Assembly: GCF_025938155.1 (NCBI RefSeq)
Contig: NZ_JAPCZG010000005.1
Coordinates: 233,977-297,976, forward strand
Direction: 5' to 3'
DNA: 64,000 nt
Source: Novosphingobium sp. KCTC 2891
Lineage (GTDB): Bacteria > Pseudomonadota > Alphaproteobacteria > Sphingomonadales > Sphingomonadaceae
Positions 18,130 through 26,597 of the stretch are shown here, in pieces (positions within the stretch are counted from its first letter, which is position 1; every line of letters starts with the position of its first letter). The notes under the pieces were generated by a model that did no database searches, was not told the DNA's origin, and was given only the letters and a program-made list of their open reading frames with translations. The position numbers and the translations under genes were made by a program.

Positions 18130-18672
18130 TCAGTCGGCGATGCGGTATTCGCCCGGGGCCAGCCCCTCCAGCGTCCAGTCCCCGATGCGCCAGCGCACCA
18201 GCCGCAACGTGGGCAAGCCGACAGCGGCAGTCATCCGGCGCACCTGGCGGTTGCGCCCTTCACGGATCGTCAGACTGATCCAGTGATCGGGCACGCTCTT
18301 GCGGAACCGCACCGGCGGATCGCGCGGCCACAGTTCCGGAGGGTCGATGCACTCGGCCTCAGCCGGCAGCGTCAGCCCGTCGTTCAGGCGCACGCCTTGC
18401 CGCAACTGCCGAAGCGCGGCTTCCTGCGGGGCGCCTTCCACCTGCACGAGGTAGGTCTTGGGCATCTTGAAACGCGGGTCGGCAATGCGGGCCTGCAACC
18501 GGCCGTCGTCGGTCAGCAGCAGCAGCCCTTCGCTGTCCCGATCAAGTCGGCCCGCCGGATAGACACCCGGCACATCGATGTAGGCGGACAGGGTCGGACG
18601 CGCCGTCTGCGTGCCGCTGTCGGTGAACTGCGACAGGACGCCGTAGGGTTTGTTGAAGAGGATCAACGACAC
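18130..18672 (-). CDS. rluE: 23S rRNA pseudouridine synthase, RluE type
   Basis: About 180 residues with no S4 domain, as in RluE. The catalytic motif '[17 protein letters not shown]' carries the invariant Asp (about residue 44), and '[15 protein letters not shown]' matches the RluE opening. It isomerises one uridine of 23S rRNA (U2457 in E. coli). The GTG at 18672 has GGAGGG eight bases upstream, so the longer frame upstream was rejected. It is convergent with mprF, and its start lies 13 bases downstream of the RNase H-like stop. Confidence 0.92.
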   Translation of the reverse strand: MSLILFNKPYGVLSQFTDSGTQTARPTLSAYIDVPGVYPAGRLDRDSEGLLLLTDDGRLQARIADPRFKMPKTYLVQVEGAPQEAALRQLRQGVRLNDGLTLPAEAECIDPPELWPRDPPVRFRKSVPDHWISLTIREGRNRQVRRMTAAVGLPTLRLVRWRIGDWTLEGLAPGEYRIAD

Positions 18673-18685
18673 ACCCTGCCCTCCA

Positions 18686-19060
18686 TCACAGCCCGGCGCG
18701 CAGCCGCTCCAGCGCGATGCCGGCCAGATTCTGCGCGCGGCCGATACGCCGCACGCGGACGCGCGCGAACCCGGCGGCGAGCGCGCGGAACTGGGCAAGG
18801 TAGGCGTGGAAGCGCTCGTCCCGGCACTTGGCGGTGCCGTTCGCCTGCCCCACGATCAGCGCGGAATCGCCCAGCAGGGTCACGTCCGAATGCCCGCCCT
18901 CGCGCGCGATCGTCGCAGCGTGGATCAGCGCCAGCCATTCGGCATCGCTGTTGTCGCCCAGCCCCAGATCGGCGCAATGGTGCGCCTTTCCGGAGGCGAA
19001 CACCATCGTCTCCAACGGGCCGGGATTGGGCCGGCAGCCACCGTCGAAGTAGATCTTCAC
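18686..19060 (-). CDS. RNase HI-like protein with a substituted last catalytic position
   Basis: 124 residues, shorter than E. coli RNase HI (155). It has the RNase H fold '[15 protein letters not shown]' (Asp6), 'NSDAEWLAL' (Glu41) and '[16 protein letters not shown]' (Asp65). The last motif, normally N-x-x-A-D, reads '[13 protein letters not shown]', with Gly114 where the final Asp is expected. Three of the four carboxylates are therefore present, and nuclease activity is uncertain. Its start overlaps the stop of the spermidine-synthase-like gene in ATGA. Confidence 0.82.
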   Translation of the reverse strand: MKIYFDGGCRPNPGPLETMVFASGKAHHCADLGLGDNSDAEWLALIHAATIAREGGHSDVTLLGDSALIVGQANGTAKCRDERFHAYLAQFRALAAGFARVRVRRIGRAQNLAGIALERLRAGL

Positions 19061-19746
19061 GCTGTGCCGATGGCGCCAGGCTTGCGCGCAAACCAGATGT
19101 GATGGTGCGCGCCTTCGCCGTCGTGACCCTCGCGGACCGTCACCTCTTCCACGTCGAAACGGGCATCACGCAGGCGCTGGAGAAACGCCGCGCTGGGTTC
19201 GGCGGACCAGACGGCCAGGATTCCATCCGGCCTGAGCGCCGCCATGGCGGCCTCCAGTCCTTCGGGACCATAAAGCTGGTCGTTGGCCCGGCGGACGAGG
19301 CCATCGGGCCCATTGTCCACATCGAGCAGGATCGCATCGTAGGCCTCACGCGCCGAGGCGATCAGCATGGCGACGTCTTCGTCCACCACCACCACGCGGG
19401 GATCGTCCAGGCATCCCGCCGTCAGGTGGCGCATCGGACCATGCGCCCACGCGATGATCTCGGGCACGATTTCCGCCACGGTGAGCCCCGCGTCCTCACC
19501 CAGCACCGCCAGTGCGGCGCGCAGGGTGAAGCCCAGGCCATAGCCGCCGACCAGCCACTGGGGGTCGGTCCGCTTGCCGAGCCGTTCGCAGGTCATCGTC
19601 GCCAGCGCTTCTTCCGAAGCGCTGACACGCGTGCTCATCAGCTCGTTGTGCTTGAGAAAGATCGTGAACTCGTCCCCGCGCTGCATCAGGCGCATTTCTA
19701 CGCCATCGGGCGCGTGGGCGGTGCCGATCAGTTCGTGCCCGGTCAA
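19057..19746 (-). CDS. Spermidine-synthase-like methyltransferase-fold protein
   Basis: 229 residues with a class I Rossmann fold: 'WLVGGYGLGFTLRAALAVLG' (nucleotide loop), 'VVVVDEDVAMLIASA', 'YDAILLDVDNGPDGLVRRAN' and 'GLEAAMAALRPDGILAVWSA'. This matches the SpeE-like family, in which many members are not true polyamine synthases. The 'LDVDNGPDGL' loop differs from the classic polyamine-binding 'D-x-x-D-P'. The substrate is unknown. It starts a minus-strand operon leading through the RNase H-like protein to RluE. Confidence 0.83.
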   Translation of the reverse strand: MTGHELIGTAHAPDGVEMRLMQRGDEFTIFLKHNELMSTRVSASEEALATMTCERLGKRTDPQWLVGGYGLGFTLRAALAVLGEDAGLTVAEIVPEIIAWAHGPMRHLTAGCLDDPRVVVVDEDVAMLIASAREAYDAILLDVDNGPDGLVRRANDQLYGPEGLEAAMAALRPDGILAVWSAEPSAAFLQRLRDARFDVEEVTVREGHDGEGAHHHIWFARKPGAIGTA

Positions 19747-19769
19747 CGGGGCCTCAGCCGGTGCGCTGT

Positions 19770-20105
19770 TTATTTGCGGCGTGCCTTGCGCGCGGCATAC
19801 CGCGCATCACGGGCAGCCTTGCGCTCGGCCTCGGTCAGTTCGGGCTTTGCCGCCTGGGCCTTGGCCGCTTCCTCGCGCTCCAGCGCCTTCGCCTGCTGTG
19901 CGGCGCGCTTCGCCTCGCGTTCGGCCAGCGCGGCCTCTCGCTTCGCCGCAAGCGCTGCTTCGCGTTCCGCAGCCTTGGCGGCACGCTCGGCCTGGACAGC
20001 GGGATCGAGCGCGGGCTTGGCCTGCAAACGGGCAAGCGCCTTTTCGCGAGCCTTCGCCGCGGCGGCAACCCTGTCCTCGAAGCCCGGTTCCTTGTATCCT
20101 GCCAT
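19770..20105 (-). CDS. Ala/Lys/Arg/Glu-rich DUF6481-like protein
   Basis: About 111 residues, almost entirely low-complexity charged helix with repeated A-A-x-R-E-A-A-L type heptads (about 40-95), predicted as one long coiled coil or single alpha-helix with a basic tail (ARKARRK). A short opening 'MAGYKEPGFEDR' matches small sphingomonad proteins annotated DUF6481; this is recalled, not searched. The ATG at 20105 is preceded by TAGGAA and overlaps by one base the stop of a newly proposed 59-codon gene (TGATG). Function unknown; nucleic-acid association is conceivable from the charge. Confidence 0.72.
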   Translation of the reverse strand: MAGYKEPGFEDRVAAAAKAREKALARLQAKPALDPAVQAERAAKAAEREAALAAKREAALAEREAKRAAQQAKALEREEAAKAQAAKPELTEAERKAARDARYAARKARRK

Positions 20106-20284
20106 CAATTCCTATCCAAATAGTGCAAAGCCTGGCCATCGGGGGCCGGCCCGTCGCGGATTGCCACGCAATGTTCCGCGACGTTCGTGTGCCAGCTGAC
20201 GAACGATCCGCAGCACGGGCAATCCGCATGGGGGACCGTGCCTGAAATCGCCCGTTGTGTTACGGCCGGCGCGAAATGCGCCAT
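20105..20284 (-). CDS. Small Cys/His-rich protein, 59 residues
   Basis: A short reading frame in what would otherwise look like an intergenic gap. It encodes 59 residues and starts at an ATG preceded by GCAAGGACT. The centre reads 'DCPCCGSFVSWHTNVAEHC', a CxCC-x(n)-H-x(5)-HC cluster resembling a small zinc-binding site. Its TGA overlaps the ATG of the DUF6481-like gene (TGATG), the same coupling seen in real operons of this window, and codon third positions are G/C-rich throughout. These points favour a real gene. Function unknown. Confidence 0.65.
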   Translation of the reverse strand: MAHFAPAVTQRAISGTVPHADCPCCGSFVSWHTNVAEHCVAIRDGPAPDGQALHYLDRN

Positions 20285-20493
20285 AGTCCTTGCGGGTGGG
20301 TTGTCAAAGCAATCCTCCCGCAGTCGCGGATAGCAAGCGAATATGACGATTGGCCCGCGCCGTCGATCAAGGGGCTGGTCGCCCTTGAAAAACTCGCGGA
20401 AATCCTTATATTGCGCCTATCGCTGGCAGTAGCCTTGCACGCCAGCGCCTGAGAGACAAATCGCGCTCCCGCACATCGCGCAGGAGAGCGTCC

Positions 20494-20694
20494 TTGGATC
20501 TTAATCAACTTCTTTTCCAGCATCAGGCAGCATTGCTGCAACGTGGTGCCCAAGGGCCGAAGGATACGCCGTTCCTCTCGTGCGATCTGGTCCGCCACTA
20601 TCACAAGCGGATCGCACGACTGCGCGAAGAGCTTGGCGTTGCGCCCTACCCCGACTGCTCGGGCAACATCGCTCATGGGATGGCCCCGGCATGA
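20494..20694 (+). CDS. Conserved-looking small hypothetical protein (66 aa)
   Basis: Starts at TTG with a strong site, GCAGGAGAGCGTCC. The 66 residues, beginning 'MDLNQLLFQHQAALLQ', are a soluble helical protein with a basic His-containing middle ('RHYHKRIARLREEL'). The stop overlaps the next ATG as ATGA, indicating a two-gene operon. No family recognised. The coupling and the ribosome site are the main reasons to accept it. Confidence 0.6.
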   Translation: MDLNQLLFQHQAALLQRGAQGPKDTPFLSCDLVRHYHKRIARLREELGVAPYPDCSGNIAHGMAPA

Positions 20695-20921
20695 CCCGGG
20701 CCATCAACCTCGCGCTCCCGGAAGAGCGGGTCCAGACCCTGTGCGGCCAGAAGGGCGTCAAGATCAGCGCCATCGAGAGCCTGCCCTCGGGCGGCACCCA
20801 TCTGGTGTGCCGGACCATCGAAGGCGCGGACGAAATCCGGCGACTGCTCCAGAAGCACCTCATTGCCGGCCCCGTGCGACGTTTCGCATTCTACCGGGCG
20901 CCTCCCTCCAAATATTTCTGA
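20691..20921 (+). CDS. Small hypothetical protein (76 aa)
   Basis: 76 residues coupled to the preceding 66-residue gene by ATGA. Alternating hydrophobic beta-type segments ('VKISAIESLPSGGTHLVCRT') and a helix ('EIRRLLQKHL') suggest a compact alpha/beta domain. No motif recognised. It is convergent with the RTX protein gene, whose stop lies about 50 bases away. Confidence 0.6.
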   Translation: MTRAINLALPEERVQTLCGQKGVKISAIESLPSGGTHLVCRTIEGADEIRRLLQKHLIAGPVRRFAFYRAPPSKYF

Positions 20922-20971
20922 ACGCCGGGCGGTTACCGGGCGGCGCGGCAAACGCTGGGCCGCCGAACCAC

Positions 20972-23900
20972 CTATGCCATGAAGAGATAGTCGGCGACGG
21001 CCGTGTTCGCCGCCCCTTCGAGCGTCGCGATGAGCGTCAGTTCGCTGGCGGAGACCTGCGCGTTGCCGTCGGCCGAACGGAACAGGTAGAGCGCCGAGCT
21101 GGCCCCGTCGTCGACCACGAACACCGCGGTCCGGTCGGTGGCGATGGCGGTGCTGGCCGAACCGATCGCGGCTGCGGCCGCATCCTTGCCCAGCGTGGCC
21201 AAGTCCGTGGTGAAGATCACCAGTTCCGCGCTCCCGGCAAAGCCGCCGGGCGCTCCGCGCACTGCCGATCCTTCGACCAGAAGGTCGCCGTCACCGGTCC
21301 GCAGACTACTTTGCGAGATGCCGATCCTGTCGGTACCCGACGCAAAGTCGGTGACGTGGTCGCTGCCGACCTGGGAATTGAACACAAAGCGATCCGCGCC
21401 GTTGCCGCCCGTCAGGGTATCGCTTCCTGCACCTCCATTGATGGTATCGTTGGCACCCTTGCCGTCTATCCGGTCGTCGCCGGCGTAGCCGCTGAGCGTA
21501 TTCATGGCATCGTTGCCGGTGATGACATTGGCAGCGCTGTTGCCCCCGCCGGCGATGACGGCGTTGAGCGTGTACTGCGCGGATGCCAGCGTCAGATTTT
21601 CCAGCCCGGCACCCAGTGTCCAGTCCCACAGGCTGATGACGGTATCGACGCCATCGGTCCCTGATTCCGAAATGACGTCGGTGTTGCGGTCGACCACATA
21701 GGTATCGTCGCCATTACCGCCCGTCAGGACGTCCGACCCCACCCCGCCATCAAGCCGGTCGTTGCCCGACCCGCCGTTCAGCCGATCGTTGCCGGCGCCC
21801 CCCGATATGGAATCGTTGCCGGCATAGCCGGTCATGCTGTTGTCGAGCACATTGCCGACAAGCACGTTGTCGCGGCCGTTGCCGTTCCCCATGGTCGCCG
21901 TCGTGCCCACCAGCGTCAGGTTTTCGAGCAGGCTGCCAAGCGTCCAGTTCACCGAACTGATGACGGTGTCGATGTCCGTCGCGGTGCTCTCGACGATGAC
22001 ATCGGCGCTGGAATCGACCACGTAGGTATCCGCACCGGCACCGCCGCTCAGAACGTCGTTGCCCATTCCCCCGTCGAGCCGGTTCGCTCCCGAATTGCCC
22101 GTCAGCCGGTCGTTGAAATCCGACCCGACAAGATTTTCGATCCGCGTCAGCGTATCATTGCCAAAGCCGGTCGCCTGCGCAGCCGTGATCGCAAGGCTGA
22201 CCGTGACCGCCGCCCCGGCATTGGCGTAATTTGCGGTATCGATGCCCGCGCCGCCGTCGATCCGGTTGGCGCCGGCATTGCCGGTAATCACGTTGTCCAG
22301 CCCGTTGCCCGTGCCGCTGATGCCGACTGTCCCCGTCAGCACGAGGTTTTCCACATTGGCGCTCAGCCTGTAGCTGATCGAGGCACGGACCGTATCAATC
22401 CCCTCCCCGGCAGCTTCCACGACCTTGTCGGCACGCGCGAGAACGTATGTGTCGTCGCCCTGGCCACCCACCAGCGTGTCGGTGAGCAGCGGATTGGCGG
22501 CGCGAAACACGTCTCCGAAACCGCCATTGCCGTCGGTCGCCGCCAGGTTGCTGGCCCCGCTCTCGAACACGATCCAGTCGCCGCCCGACGAGATTTTGGC
22601 ATGGCCGCTGGCTCCGTTCGCGGCGCCGCCGCTGGCAGTGCGCGATACCAGCGCGATCGCACCGGTCTGGAGATCCTTGACGAACACATCGGCATATCCG
22701 TTGGTATCGTTGGCCACCAGCGCATCCGACCCACTGGTGAACACCACCCAGCGCCCATCGTCCGAGATCGAGGCATCGCCGCTGGAAACGCCGACACCGA
22801 CGCCTTTCGCGGTCGAGGAGACCAGTTGCAGGGTCTCGTCGAATACATTGTAGGCGTAGACATCCGTGCCGTTCGACGTGTCGGCCGCCACAAGATTGCG
22901 GCCCGTCTCGAACACCACGATCAATTTGCCATCGTTGTAGGACACGTCCGGATTGAACGCTCCATTGTCAGGATTGGAAACGGGAACCAGATGATCGGTC
23001 AGGTTGACCGTGCCAACGAGCTGATTCCACACGAAGATGTCGCTGTATCCGTTGGTGTCTCCGCTCAGATTACTCGCGTCGCTCTGGAACACCACGAATT
23101 CGCCGTCTGCGGAGATCTTGGCGTTGATGCTCTCGCCATTGCCATCCGTACCGCCCAGGCTTGTGGAAAGGCGTCTTGTCGTGCCGGTCTCGAGATCCTT
23201 GAGGAAAACATCGGTCTGGCTGGTCGATCCGCCAGCCGCATAAGTGGAGGTGTCGCTCTCGAACACCACGTAGCGCCCGGTCGCCGATATGTCCGGATTG
23301 AGCGCGCGCCCGTTGCCGGCAAGCACCCCGTCGGTGCCGGTCGAGGCGCGCACGATGACGTTGCTTTGCGTGTCCGCCACATAGATGTCGTAGAGCGCGC
23401 CGCTATACGGACCGCTGACAAGATTGCTCGAAGCGCTCGAAAACGCGACATAGCGGCCATCGGCCGAGATCACCGGTGATCCCGCGCCCGATCCGCCCAC
23501 GACGCCAGCGGCATTGCGATGCTCATTCGCCGGCGTTCCCCTGGCGATGTTCTTGACGACGATGCCTTCGCCGCCGCCAGTCCCGAATTGCGCCCAGTCG
23601 CCCTCGAACGCCACGAAATTGCCATCGGCGCTGATCGACGGGCGGGAACTGGCCACCGGCGAACCCGTGCTGCCCTTGCGCGAAACGTGGTTGAGCGGGG
23701 CCAACGCGACATTGCCGAACAGCACGTCATTCCCGTAGCCCGCGAATACCCTGTCCGCGCCGCCCAATCCCCAGAGGTTGTCCCAGCCGCCGTTGTCGCC
23801 CGCGTCCGTACGAATTTCGTTTCCGTAGGCATCGCGGACAAGGCTGGAGGTGCCATCGCCGAATTGCACGCTGCCCGAATTGCGGAAGTCCAGGTTCGCG

Positions 23901-24031
23901 ACCGAGAGTGCCCCGGCCGAAATGCCATCCAGCCAGACCGTCTTTCCCGCGATGGTCAGCCCCAGATCATCGCCAACACGCGAAACCTGCAAGTCCGGCG
24001 CGAGCGAGTACAACGAGTCAAACCGCAGCAC
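20972..24031 (-). CDS. Large secreted RTX calcium-binding protein with TolB-like beta-propeller repeats
   Basis: 1019 residues, no N-terminal signal peptide. After about 110 residues there are seven or so propeller-type repeats (about 120-500), each with 'ISADG.YVAF.S' and 'SD..V.D..TG', like TolB/PD40 blades. From about 510 to the end come RTX nonapeptides such as 'GGAGNDRLNGGSGNDRLDGG' and 'GGNGADRFVF', interspersed with 'ENLTL' beta strands. RTX proteins fold on Ca2+ outside the cell after type I secretion through a C-terminal signal, here 'VADYLFMA'. The start is GTG with no strong ribosome site. No ABC/HlyD/TolC partner genes adjoin it. It may be an adhesin or extracellular binding protein. 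Confidence 0.85.
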   Translation of the reverse strand: MLRFDSLYSLAPDLQVSRVGDDLGLTIAGKTVWLDGISAGALSVANLDFRNSGSVQFGDGTSSLVRDAYGNEIRTDAGDNGGWDNLWGLGGADRVFAGYGNDVLFGNVALAPLNHVSRKGSTGSPVASSRPSISADGNFVAFEGDWAQFGTGGGEGIVVKNIARGTPANEHRNAAGVVGGSGAGSPVISADGRYVAFSSASSNLVSGPYSGALYDIYVADTQSNVIVRASTGTDGVLAGNGRALNPDISATGRYVVFESDTSTYAAGGSTSQTDVFLKDLETGTTRRLSTSLGGTDGNGESINAKISADGEFVVFQSDASNLSGDTNGYSDIFVWNQLVGTVNLTDHLVPVSNPDNGAFNPDVSYNDGKLIVVFETGRNLVAADTSNGTDVYAYNVFDETLQLVSSTAKGVGVGVSSGDASISDDGRWVVFTSGSDALVANDTNGYADVFVKDLQTGAIALVSRTASGGAANGASGHAKISSGGDWIVFESGASNLAATDGNGGFGDVFRAANPLLTDTLVGGQGDDTYVLARADKVVEAAGEGIDTVRASISYRLSANVENLVLTGTVGISGTGNGLDNVITGNAGANRIDGGAGIDTANYANAGAAVTVSLAITAAQATGFGNDTLTRIENLVGSDFNDRLTGNSGANRLDGGMGNDVLSGGAGADTYVVDSSADVIVESTATDIDTVISSVNWTLGSLLENLTLVGTTATMGNGNGRDNVLVGNVLDNSMTGYAGNDSISGGAGNDRLNGGSGNDRLDGGVGSDVLTGGNGDDTYVVDRNTDVISESGTDGVDTVISLWDWTLGAGLENLTLASAQYTLNAVIAGGGNSAANVITGNDAMNTLSGYAGDDRIDGKGANDTINGGAGSDTLTGGNGADRFVFNSQVGSDHVTDFASGTDRIGISQSSLRTGDGDLLVEGSAVRGAPGGFAGSAELVIFTTDLATLGKDAAAAAIGSASTAIATDRTAVFVVDDGASSALYLFRSADGNAQVSASELTLIATLEGAANTAVADYLFMA

Positions 24032-24105
24032 GTCGGCGAGATGGGAAAATTATCGGGGATCGCCGTTTTTCGGTCAATCTCTAGCTGGCGCGGTTCTTAT
24101 ATTAA

Positions 24106-24119
24106 TTTATCTCGATAAA
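24106..24119. promoter_or_regulatory. AT-rich dyad upstream of the RTX gene
   Basis: TTTATC-TC-GATAAA is a 14-bp palindrome inside the only strongly AT-rich stretch of this region, about 75-90 bases upstream of the RTX start. It is a plausible promoter or operator element; no consensus was matched. Confidence 0.3.
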
Positions 24120-24167
24120 ATAATGATCTAGCCTTTAATCCCAGACATTGTCCGATCCTGCACAGGC

Positions 24168-25484
24168 CTACGCGTCTGGCGTTACCGTCCATTCCGCAAG
24201 GTCCGGGGCATCGCCGATCAGCGCCAGGCCATGGGCGATCGAGGTCAGTTCGTTCCCGCTGTCGATCCGGCTCTCGCCGAACCGCCCCTCGAACAGCCGG
24301 CGGACCGCGGGGATCAGCGACGAACCGCCGGTCAGGAACACGCGGTCGATCTGCTCGGGCCGCAACCCAGCGCTGGCGAGCGCGGCATCGACGGTTTCTT
24401 CGATCTGGCGAAGGTCGGGCGCGATCCAGCTTTCAAATTCGGCGCGCGAAACTTCCGCCTCGATCGAAAGGTCGGGGCTTTGGAAGCTGAAGCCGGCGTG
24501 CGTCTCGCTGGAAAGGCCGCGCTTCAGCTTGCCCACCGCCTCATAGAGCGGATAGCCCAGCTCGTTCTCGACCACCGCGATCATCCGCCCGATCGATGCC
24601 GGATCGGATGCGCTGTGCTGCAGCCGCGCCAGTTCCGCCAGCGTTCGCCGGTTGCGCATCAGCGCCAGCCGCGACCAGTCGCCGAAATCGGTGAAGTGGC
24701 CGTCGGGGATTTCGAGCACCTTGTCGAACGAGCGATAGGTGCCGCCCTTGCCCAGCATGGGCAGGACCAGCCGGTCCATGATGCGGAAATCGAACCTGTC
24801 GCCGGCGATGCCGATGCCCGCGGACCCAAGCGGCACGCAGCGCCGCGTGGCGCCGGGCGCATCGACGCGCACGATCGAGAAGTCGCTCGTGCCGCCGCCG
24901 AAATCCGCGACGAGCAGCGTTGCCGGCTGATCGAGCCGCGAGGCATAGCCATAGGCCGCCCCCAGCGGCTCGTAGACATAGTGCACTTCGCGGCCGAGGG
25001 CGCCGAACATCGCGTCGTAGCGGGTGCGCGCCAGCGCTTCATCGGGCCGGGAACCGACGAACCGCACCGGCCGCCCCACCACGACACGCTCGGGCAGCTG
25101 TCGCAGGGCTTCGCCGCCGTGGGCCAGCACATGGTCGAGGAATATCCGCCCCAGTTCCTCGAAGCGCAGCCGCTTCTCGAACACGGTCGCGTGTTCGAAG
25201 GCGGGGTTCGCCGCGACCGACTTGAACGATTGCAGGAAGCGGCTGCCTTGCGGAAAGTCGAGGAACTCCGCGATGGCCCAGGGACCAGCCTCGTGCGCCA
25301 GCCCGTTCCGCACGCCGCCATCCTGCCAGAAGCACAGCGCGGTTCGGAAAACCGAAGCGGTCCCGTCGGGGGCAGCGAAGTCGGCCAGTTGCACCGTGCC
25401 GTCTTCCGCCGCGAGCGCGACGACCGAATTGGTGGTGCCAAAGTCGATCCCGACCGTGCGGGGTGAGGGAAGCCCGGCTGGCAT
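24168..25484 (-). CDS. Hsp70-family protein (YegD-like)
   Basis: About 438 residues: the Hsp70 actin-like ATPase core without a substrate-binding domain. It has 'VGIDFGTTNSVVALA' (phosphate 1), 'YEPLGAAYGYAS', 'LLVADFGGGTSDFSIVRV' (phosphate 2) and 'VFLTGGSSLIPAVRRLFEG' (adenosine motif). YegD is the nearest familiar E. coli relative; these proteins have no established chaperone cycle. The ATG at 25484 follows AGAAGGAA. Its stop is about 137 bases upstream of the RTX start on the same strand. Confidence 0.9.
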   Translation of the reverse strand: MPAGLPSPRTVGIDFGTTNSVVALAAEDGTVQLADFAAPDGTASVFRTALCFWQDGGVRNGLAHEAGPWAIAEFLDFPQGSRFLQSFKSVAANPAFEHATVFEKRLRFEELGRIFLDHVLAHGGEALRQLPERVVVGRPVRFVGSRPDEALARTRYDAMFGALGREVHYVYEPLGAAYGYASRLDQPATLLVADFGGGTSDFSIVRVDAPGATRRCVPLGSAGIGIAGDRFDFRIMDRLVLPMLGKGGTYRSFDKVLEIPDGHFTDFGDWSRLALMRNRRTLAELARLQHSASDPASIGRMIAVVENELGYPLYEAVGKLKRGLSSETHAGFSFQSPDLSIEAEVSRAEFESWIAPDLRQIEETVDAALASAGLRPEQIDRVFLTGGSSLIPAVRRLFEGRFGESRIDSGNELTSIAHGLALIGDAPDLAEWTVTPDA

Positions 25485-25540
25485 GACGTGCAATTCCTTC
25501 TGATCGAAAGCGGCGCGCGCCTATGACAGCACCCCGGCGT

Positions 25541-26413
25541 TCACGCAACCGCCGGAGGCTCGGCGTCCTCGTCCGCACGGCATGAAGGACACCCCACGCC
25601 GGGCTCATAGAGCGGCGAGGCAGCATCCTTCGGACTGACCGGGTGGCCGCACGCCTGGCAAAGCACGTGCGTACCCTGCACCAGACCGTGGCCGATGGCC
25701 ACCCGCTCGTCGAACACGAAGCATTCGCCCTGCCAAAGGCTCTGCGGCTCAGGCACCTTTTCCAGATAGGCCAGGATGCCGCCCTTCAGATGGAACACCT
25801 CGTCCACGCCCTCCTGCTTGAGGAAGGCCGTCGATTTCTCGCACCGGATTCCGCCGGTGCAGAACATCGCCACCCTGGGCGCCTTGCCCGTGCCGAGCAG
25901 CCTTTCGCGCTCGCGCCGGAACCAGCCGGGAAATTCGCGGAAGGTGCGGGTGTGTGGATCAATCGCGCCAGCGAAAGTGCCGATCGCCACTTCATAATCG
26001 TTGCGCGTGTCGATCAGGATCGTGTCGGGGTCGGAAATCAGCGCGTTCCAATCCTCCGGGGCGACATAGGTGCCCACGCTGGCGCGCGGATCGATGTCCG
26101 GCTCGCCCATGGTGACGATCTCGCGCTTGAGCCGCACTTTCATGCGGCCGAACGGCATCTCGGCCGCGGTCGAGAACTTCACGTCCAGCCCGGCACAGCC
26201 CGGCAGCGCGCGGATATGATCGAGCACCGCGTGGATGCCGCCACTTTCCCCGGCGATGGTTCCGTTGATCCCCTCGGCCGCGAGCAGCAGCGTGCCCTTG
26301 ACGCCTTGCGCCTCGCACAATCGCAGCAATGGCTCACGCACGGCGGCGCAATCCGCGATGGGGGCGAACTGGTAGAGGGCGGCAACGCACAGCCCCTGCG
26401 GATCGGATGTCAC
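25541..26413 (-). CDS. trhO: tRNA uridine(34) hydroxylase TrhO
   Basis: 290 residues. An N-terminal ferredoxin-like acylphosphatase-type domain (about 5-95), '[17 protein letters not shown]', is followed by a rhodanese domain with the active Cys in '[15 protein letters not shown]' and a C-terminal zinc-like region with 'CQACGHPV' and 'CPSCRADED'. TrhO (YceA) uses O2 to make 5-hydroxyuridine at tRNA position 34. '[19 protein letters not shown]' is typical of the family. It ends 57 bases upstream of the Hsp70-like start on the same strand and is divergent from the kinase gene. Confidence 0.92.
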   Translation of the reverse strand: MTSDPQGLCVAALYQFAPIADCAAVREPLLRLCEAQGVKGTLLLAAEGINGTIAGESGGIHAVLDHIRALPGCAGLDVKFSTAAEMPFGRMKVRLKREIVTMGEPDIDPRASVGTYVAPEDWNALISDPDTILIDTRNDYEVAIGTFAGAIDPHTRTFREFPGWFRRERERLLGTGKAPRVAMFCTGGIRCEKSTAFLKQEGVDEVFHLKGGILAYLEKVPEPQSLWQGECFVFDERVAIGHGLVQGTHVLCQACGHPVSPKDAASPLYEPGVGCPSCRADEDAEPPAVA

Positions 26414-26597
26414 GCCGGGTCACTCCTTTGGATCTGGGGATCGCTTGCCGCGCGCCTTAGTGCGGAACGCCGCCAGACGCAAAGCCGCCGCCAGCGTGAC
26501 TGGTATCCGTCCCTTTTGGCAGCCGCGTTCGCGGGCATTGTGCTGCTTCGGCATTGCGAATGCCGGCGCGGCAATGACCGCAGGGAGAGAACGGACG

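Noticed and set aside
20255..20452. 65-codon plus-strand frame between the 59-aa gene and the 66-aa gene
   Set aside because: Lacks a ribosome site and overlaps the better-supported minus-strand small gene.
21400..22450. Apparent tandem DNA repeat inside the RTX gene
   Set aside because: The periodicity comes from the nonapeptide coding repeats; it is not a separate DNA repeat or CRISPR array.
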